A stretch of 50,328 nt of DNA, from positions 1-50,328 of the forward strand of contig CAMVMF010000018.1 in NCBI GenBank assembly GCA_947168515.1. Direction: 5' to 3'. The first letter of the stretch is position 1. The number at the start of each line of letters is the position of its first letter. The DNA is from an uncultured Bacteroidales bacterium. GTDB lineage: Bacteria; Bacteroidota; Bacteroidia; Bacteroidales; P3. The notes under the pieces were generated by a model, which saw nothing but the letters and a program-made list of their open reading frames with translations, searched no databases and had not been told where the DNA came from. The position numbers were made by a program, and so were the translations under genes. Below are positions 45,250 to 50,328 of this stretch, piece by piece.

Positions 45250-45750
45250 TTAGTTTAGATGAGCTTCGTGGAGCTCTTTGTCGATAATAGCGTTGGCCTT
45301 CTCTCTGTCAGAGAGTTCTGATTGGATGAGCCGTTGGGCTATGTCAATGGAGAGGTTGGCAATCTCGTTGCGAAGGTCCACGATGGCACGTTTTTTCTCG
45401 TTTTCAATATCCTGCCTGGCCTTGGCAATTATGGCATCCGCCTCGGCAGAGGCCTTGGCTTTAGTTTCCTCAGCGATACTCTCGGCCCTAAGGTTAGCAA
45501 TACGAATAATTTCGTCACGCTCAGCTTTGGCCTGACGAAGAATCTCCTCATTGTGGGCTGTGAGTTGTTTCATCTCCTCACGGGCCTTCTGGGCAGCATT
45601 AAGCGAGTCCTCAATCTCTTTCTCGCGTTTAGTGAGAGCATTGAGCAACATGGGCCATCCCCATTTGCCTAAGATAAACACCAATACGGCAAAGGAAACA
45701 AGCATCCAGAAGAATGTGCCTATTCCAGGATTGATTAAAGGGTTATTCAT
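45250..45750 (-). CDS. atpF: ATP synthase F0 b subunit
   Basis: 166 residues. One N-terminal membrane helix (about 10-30, IGTFFWMLVSFAVLVFILGKWGWP) and a long charged coiled coil (about 40-155, rich in Lys/Glu/Ala). This is the peripheral stalk. It sits 230 bp after atpE, an unusually wide gap for these genes. Confidence 0.95.
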   Translation of the reverse strand: MNNPLINPGIGTFFWMLVSFAVLVFILGKWGWPMLLNALTKREKEIEDSLNAAQKAREEMKQLTAHNEEILRQAKAERDEIIRIANLRAESIAEETKAKASAEADAIIAKARQDIENEKKRAIVDLRNEIANLSIDIAQRLIQSELSDREKANAIIDKELHEAHLN

Positions 45751-45980
45751 TGATGAGTTTTTTTAATTCTGACTTCTTAACGTTGTGAAAACCTAACACA
45801 CAAGATTAAATGCGCTGCATTTTGCAAGCACTTTTTGCAACGACGGATTTCAACGCGCCAGAAAGCAGTACTCTTAGTCGTTCATTATACCGAATTCCAA
45901 CAACTCTTGTTGGTATTTCAAAAAATCAGGCATAATGGATGCCCGCGCCAATCGCGAGGGCACCCATTGGGAGCTCTGAG
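45751..45980. other. Spacer between atpE and atpF
   Basis: 230 bp without a credible gene. It contains no clear terminator or -7 box on the minus strand, so atpE and atpF are probably in one transcript, perhaps with RNA processing that favours the multi-copy c subunit. Confidence 0.45.
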
Positions 45981-46608
<628 letters not shown>

Positions 46609-47775
46609 CTAAAAAGCCGCAGCCATCTGTTCCAAGGCTTTTTTCAAGATAGCTCTGGGGGTACCGATGTTAAGGCGGAAACAACCTCGATAGGCCTTGC
46701 CTCCAAAAGTGGTTCCATCGTTTAGTGCCACCTTGGCATGGTTGATAAGACGGTCTTTCACCTCTTCGTGGGAAAGACCTAATTCGCCAAAATCCAACCA
46801 AGGCAGATAAGAGGCCTCGGGAAGAACAGCTCGCACATAAGGCATCTGCTCCGAAAGGAACTGACGCAGATAACCTACATTGCTCTGCACGTACTGCAAC
46901 ATCTGTCGCAGCCAGTCTTCACCATGACGGAAGGCCGCCTCGGCACCCACGTAAGCAAAAATATTCCCATTGGCAATCTCATATCCATCCAAATAGCCAA
47001 ACAGACGTTTTCGGAGCGACTCGTTGGGGCAATAGCACACTGAGCTGCTCAAGCCTGCAATATTGAATGTCTTGCTAGGGGCAATAAAAGTGACAGAAAT
47101 GTCGCGAGCGTGGTCGCTCACAGTGCTGAAACTCACATGATGATGCCCAGGGTGGGTGAGGTCGGCATGAATTTCGTCGGCTATGACGTTCACATTGTTG
47201 CGATAGCAAATCTCTGCTATGCGGCTGAGGGTCTCTTCACCCCAAACAGTGCCGCCTGGGTTATGAGGATTACTGAGAATCATCCAACTACACTGCCGAG
47301 CACGCCATTCCAAATCTTCGAAGTCTATGGCAAAACGGCCATTCTCCACATGCAGGGGACTGGCCACCAACTGGCGGGCATTATTGCTGGGCAAATCCAA
47401 GAAGGGCGGGTACACCGGTGTAGTAACCAAAACCCCATCGCCAGGCTTGGTCATGGCTTGCAGCACGAAGGCTATGCCGGCCACGATACCAGGAATATAG
47501 TGCATTTCGTGGCGATTGGCCTCGATATTATAGTGGCGCCGCAGCCAGTATTGGACTGCCTCCCAATAACTGTCAGACGGGAAAGCGTATCCGAGCACCT
47601 CATGCTGGCAACGCTCACGGATGGCATCCATCACAAAGTCGGGTGAGCGGAAATCCATATCTGCCACCCACATGGGAAGCAAATCGTCGCGCCCGAAAAA
47701 AGCATCCAACGCATCGTGCTTCACGCAGTCGGTCCCCTTGCGGGGTATTATTTCGTCAAAGTTATAAGTAATCAT
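46609..47775 (-). CDS. PatB/MalY-type PLP aminotransferase (C-S lyase)
   Basis: 388 residues. Fold-type I markers: PMWVADMDF near 33-42, NPHNPGGTVW (169-178), ADEIHADL (199-206), and the PLP lysine K235 in FIAPSKTFNIAGL. The C-terminal arginine segment is FRLNIGTP. The MalY/PatB subgroup cleaves cystathionine or cysteine conjugates to give homocysteine or thiols plus pyruvate and ammonia. Substrate choice cannot be read from sequence. It stands alone between atpE and nadB. Confidence 0.92.
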   Translation of the reverse strand: MITYNFDEIIPRKGTDCVKHDALDAFFGRDDLLPMWVADMDFRSPDFVMDAIRERCQHEVLGYAFPSDSYWEAVQYWLRRHYNIEANRHEMHYIPGIVAGIAFVLQAMTKPGDGVLVTTPVYPPFLDLPSNNARQLVASPLHVENGRFAIDFEDLEWRARQCSWMILSNPHNPGGTVWGEETLSRIAEICYRNNVNVIADEIHADLTHPGHHHVSFSTVSDHARDISVTFIAPSKTFNIAGLSSSVCYCPNESLRKRLFGYLDGYEIANGNIFAYVGAEAAFRHGEDWLRQMLQYVQSNVGYLRQFLSEQMPYVRAVLPEASYLPWLDFGELGLSHEEVKDRLINHAKVALNDGTTFGGKAYRGCFRLNIGTPRAILKKALEQMAAAF

Positions 47776-48053
47776 TACTAATCTCAGTTATCAACCATTC
47801 TAATCATTTGCAATTAAGAAAGTTAAGCATCAGGCAAAAGGAAACGAATACGAAAGGCACATCTACTCCGCTTGACCTCAGTAGGGGTAACCTTCCCAAC
47901 ACAAAAACAAAACAGCCATGCTATTTGTTTTGCTAGTGACGTACAACGCCTTTAACAATGAATTTGTGACGGAGGAATATACCTAATTCTGTCCCTCGCA
48001 TAACCCATTGTCTAGATTTCTCAATGCTCGAAAAGCAGATCAAGAATAGCGGA
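47776..48053. other. Spacer between nadB and the C-S lyase gene
   Basis: 278 bp. A CAAAACA/TGTTTTG hairpin lies near 47904-47930. No gene, strong terminator or clear -7 box was found. Confidence 0.4.
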
Positions 48054-49622
48054 TTATTTATTATCTAATAAATCTATACTATAATGTAGACCCACATTCT
48101 GGCGGCGGGCTCTAGCGAACTTGATAATCAGATAGGCGCAGGCAATCAGATTCCTCAGCTCGCTCAGTTCCTCCGTCAGCACCGACCTGTTGTACAGATC
48201 TTCAGTCTCACGATAAATCAAATTCAGACGGTCGAAAGCACGCTGTAAACGCAGGTCGCTACGCACTATGCCTACGTAATTCCACATCAATTCTTGCAAC
48301 TCACGTTTAGTCTGGGTAATCAACACCATCTCCTCATTAAGCACCATGCCTTCGGCATTCCAGTCTGGTACTTGGTGGCAGAAATCAATGTTCTTCACCT
48401 GCTCGATGGCACTCATGGCAGCATTGTGGGCATAGACCACAGCCTCTAGCAGAGAATTGCTCGCCAACCGATTGCCCCCATGCAGTCCCGTGCAGGAGCA
48501 TTCGCCTGCAGCATACAGATGGCGGATGGACGATTCGCCGTGACGGTCCACCTTGATGCCTCCGCATTGGTAGTGGGCTGCCGGACGGATAGGAATCATA
48601 TCCTTGTCGATGCGAATACCCAGTTCCATGCATTTGGCGTAAATATTGGGGAAGCCATTGATAAGCTCCTCCTTCCCAATACTGCGGGCATCAAGATAGA
48701 GATGATCCACACCGGCTATCTTCATCTCATTGTCGATGGCACGGGCTACGATGTCGCGGGGTGCAAGAGAGAGACGCTTGTCGTATTTCTGCATAAACTC
48801 ATTGCCGTTATAATCCTTCAAGACGGCACCGGCGCCACGCATGGCCTCTGTAATCAGAAAGGCCGGCTTTTCGGCAGGATTGTACAACGAAGTTGGATGG
48901 AACTGCATAAACTCCAAATCCTTGAGCACACCGCGGGCACGGTGCACCATGGCCACGCCGTCGCCTGTAGAAATGATAGGGGTCGTGGTGGTGGTATACA
49001 CATTGCCCATTCCGCCTGTTGCCAACAGCGTCACCTTAGCAAGATATGTGTCTATCTGGTTTGTGCCGCAATCCAAGGCATAAACACCATAGCACTCAAT
49101 GTTGGGCGTATGCTTAGTGACACGCTGACCAAGATGGTGCTGAGTGATGATGTCTATGGCGAACTGATTCTCCTTCAGTTCGATGTTGGGGTGGTTGTGG
49201 ACGGCCTCCAGCAGGCCACGTTCAATCTCCTCGCCAGTATTGTCTTTGTGATGGAGGATGCGGAACTCGGAGTGTCCGCCTTCGCGATGCAGGTCGAAAC
49301 GGTCGCCGACATTGTTCTTGTCGAAATTCACGCCGTACTGCACCAACTCGCGTATGCGGTCCGGAGCCTCGCGGATGGTCATTTCCACCACCTCGCGGTC
49401 GCAGATGCCGTCACCTGCCACCAGCGTGTCTTGGATATGTTTGTCGAAACTGTCGCTGTCATACATCACAGCGGCAATGCCGCCCTGGGCGTAGCGGGTG
49501 GAGCCTTCGGAAGCCTCCCCCTTCGAAAGGATGCATACCTTGCCGTAAGGGGCCACCTTAAGGGCAAAACTGAGACCGGCAATGCCGGAACCGATAATCA
49601 AAAAGTCAACCTCGTATCTCAT
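48054..49622 (-). CDS. nadB: L-aspartate oxidase
   Basis: 522 residues. FAD-binding motif IIGSGIAGLSFAL at about 9-21, then the SEGSTRYAQGGIAAV signature, DLHREGGHSEFRILHHKDNTG (substrate-side residues), ATGGMGNVYTTTT, FMQFHPTSLYN and AAGECSCTGLHGGNRLASNSLLEAVVYA. NadB oxidises aspartate to iminoaspartate, the first step of de novo NAD synthesis. nadA and nadC are not in the window. A small membrane protein gene sits 53 bp upstream on the same strand. Confidence 0.96.
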   Translation of the reverse strand: MRYEVDFLIIGSGIAGLSFALKVAPYGKVCILSKGEASEGSTRYAQGGIAAVMYDSDSFDKHIQDTLVAGDGICDREVVEMTIREAPDRIRELVQYGVNFDKNNVGDRFDLHREGGHSEFRILHHKDNTGEEIERGLLEAVHNHPNIELKENQFAIDIITQHHLGQRVTKHTPNIECYGVYALDCGTNQIDTYLAKVTLLATGGMGNVYTTTTTPIISTGDGVAMVHRARGVLKDLEFMQFHPTSLYNPAEKPAFLITEAMRGAGAVLKDYNGNEFMQKYDKRLSLAPRDIVARAIDNEMKIAGVDHLYLDARSIGKEELINGFPNIYAKCMELGIRIDKDMIPIRPAAHYQCGGIKVDRHGESSIRHLYAAGECSCTGLHGGNRLASNSLLEAVVYAHNAAMSAIEQVKNIDFCHQVPDWNAEGMVLNEEMVLITQTKRELQELMWNYVGIVRSDLRLQRAFDRLNLIYRETEDLYNRSVLTEELSELRNLIACAYLIIKFARARRQNVGLHYSIDLLDNK

Positions 49623-49675
49623 ACAATAGAATTGAAGATAATACCGACTCTAACCACGTAGAGCGGTGAGCGATG

Positions 49676-50116
49676 CTAGAGTGTAGAAAGAGTAGGCAGA
49701 AGATATATGTAGAGCATGATGGCAGAAAGAACGGCTAGGATGAAGAGCACAACCAAGAGGGTTGTGGTGTAGCGCCATAAGTCGTGGTTGGCACGCAAGA
49801 AAGAGCGGATAGGGGTAATGTCGGAACTGACTTTGAGTTGGTCGGCCATGTGTTTGGCACGGCGCAGCAGCACGACGGCCGGAATGAGCGATGCCGCAAC
49901 GAGAATGAGCGCAACACCGAGCATACCAAGGATGTTGTCGATGTAGTGCGGCATGTCTTCAGGAAGGGTGTTGCTATAGAAAAGAAGGAAGAGTCCACCT
50001 ACAACAATCAAAAGGGCGGTCAAAACAGCAAAAATGGAAAAAGTGCCCATCAGCTTTCCCACCTTAATAACATTCATCTTACTGTGATTCAGTAAAGTAA
50101 TTTCGTTTTCGTCCAT
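49676..50116 (-). CDS. Small membrane protein of unknown function
   Basis: 146 residues with membrane helices near 22-46, 62-88 and 114-142, and a short charged N-terminal tail (MDENEITLLNHSKMNVIKVGK). The helix-rich layout recalls DUF5362-like proteins, but I am not certain of the family. It has its own promoter (TATATTTG on the minus strand, 50142-50149) and is followed by nadB after 53 bp. No function is proposed. Confidence 0.72.
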   Translation of the reverse strand: MDENEITLLNHSKMNVIKVGKLMGTFSIFAVLTALLIVVGGLFLLFYSNTLPEDMPHYIDNILGMLGVALILVAASLIPAVVLLRRAKHMADQLKVSSDITPIRSFLRANHDLWRYTTTLLVVLFILAVLSAIMLYIYLLPTLSTL

Positions 50117-50141
50117 AAAAAAAAGTTTTTATTGTTTTTGC

Positions 50142-50149
50142 AAATATAA
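50142..50149 (-). promoter_or_regulatory. -7 box of the small membrane protein gene
   Basis: The plus-strand CAAATATA reads TATATTTG on the minus strand, 26 bp from the start codon. A plus-strand TACTTTTG at 50234-50241 faces the other way, towards a gene beyond the window. Confidence 0.5.
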
Positions 50150-50253
50150 CATTTTTTTTACATTAAAAGAAAATACCGAGCCTTTTTGTCAATCTTGGTT
50201 AAGACAAAAACAACACAAATCAATATTTTTTTGTACTTTTGCAAAGCAAAAAA

Positions 50254-50328
50254 GTTGAGAGTTGAGGGTTGAAAGTTGAGAGTTGGCTTCCGCACCCGGA
50301 TAATTCTCCATTCTCAATTCCCAATTCT
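50254..50328. repeat. Two heptamer arrays at the window end
   Basis: GTTGAGA, GTTGAGG, GTTGAAA, GTTGAGA, GTTGG (50254-50286), then after 16 bp ATTCTCC, ATTCTCA, ATTCCCA, ATTCT (50303-50328, continuing past the edge). They lie 12 bp after the plus-strand -7 box at 50234-50241, so they would be at the 5' end of its transcript. Confidence 0.75.

Noticed and set aside
48480..49661. 393-codon plus-strand frame opposite nadB
   Set aside because: The nadB frame has strong family motifs; the antisense frame has none and is a shadow. The same holds for the 493-codon frame opposite mutA (11480-12961).

Overview
The window reads as chromosomal DNA of a Bacteroidota, most likely a Bacteroidales. Evidence: Bacteroidota-type -7 boxes (TAnnTTTG) upstream of many genes, lineage families (DUF4270, DUF4296, a short GT5-like protein, FHS sugar transporter), secreted proteins with type IX secretion (T9SS) C-terminal domains, a two-subunit-type methylmalonyl-CoA mutase small chain, and a C10 peptidase. 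Species cannot be read from the sequence. No phage, IS transposase, rRNA or CRISPR array was seen.

Layout. 1-6770 (minus): a BlaI-like repressor, an M56/BlaR1-like membrane peptidase, a secreted thioredoxin-fold protein, a TonB-dependent outer-membrane protein, and two tandem TonB-type proteins (the second cut by the window edge). 7052-10264 (plus): AddA/RecB-like helicase-nuclease whose 3' end runs into a 55-bp tandem repeat. 11150-16210 (plus): methylmalonyl-CoA mutase small subunit, LptF/G permease, SufE, a SufT-like DUF59 protein and an orphan DppC-type permease. 16399-19099: four plus-strand lipoproteins facing a DUF4296 lipoprotein. 19304-19378: tRNA-Val. 19642-22500: giant T9SS cargo protein, followed by a hairpin-rich intergenic repeat. 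22902-28657: RecQ (plus) overlapping tail-to-tail with Maf, then YwqK-like, DUF4270 and GT5-like genes (minus). 28968-34707: RecX, SAM hydroxide adenosyltransferase (minus), SufC, SufD and an MsbA-like ABC exporter. 34708-35352: non-coding, with a candidate structured RNA. 35353-41904 (minus): ribosomal protein S1, sugar MFS transporter, C10 peptidase. 42164-46238 (minus): ATP synthase gamma, alpha, delta, b, c. 46609-50116 (minus): PatB-type C-S lyase, L-aspartate oxidase and a small membrane protein.

Themes. Fe-S biogenesis is split (sufE-sufT at 14 kb, sufC-sufD at 31 kb, no sufB or sufS here). The mutase lacks its catalytic partner, the ATP synthase cluster lacks a, beta and epsilon, AddA lacks AddB, and the DppC-type permease lacks its partners, so this lineage seems to have broken several common operons. 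Envelope and secretion functions dominate the rest. The most unusual items are non-coding: a 55-bp repeat that includes the end of a gene, a hairpin mosaic with matching 7-bp stems and a conserved TCC/GGA loop, degenerate 7-mer arrays, and a candidate small RNA ahead of a bidirectional terminator.
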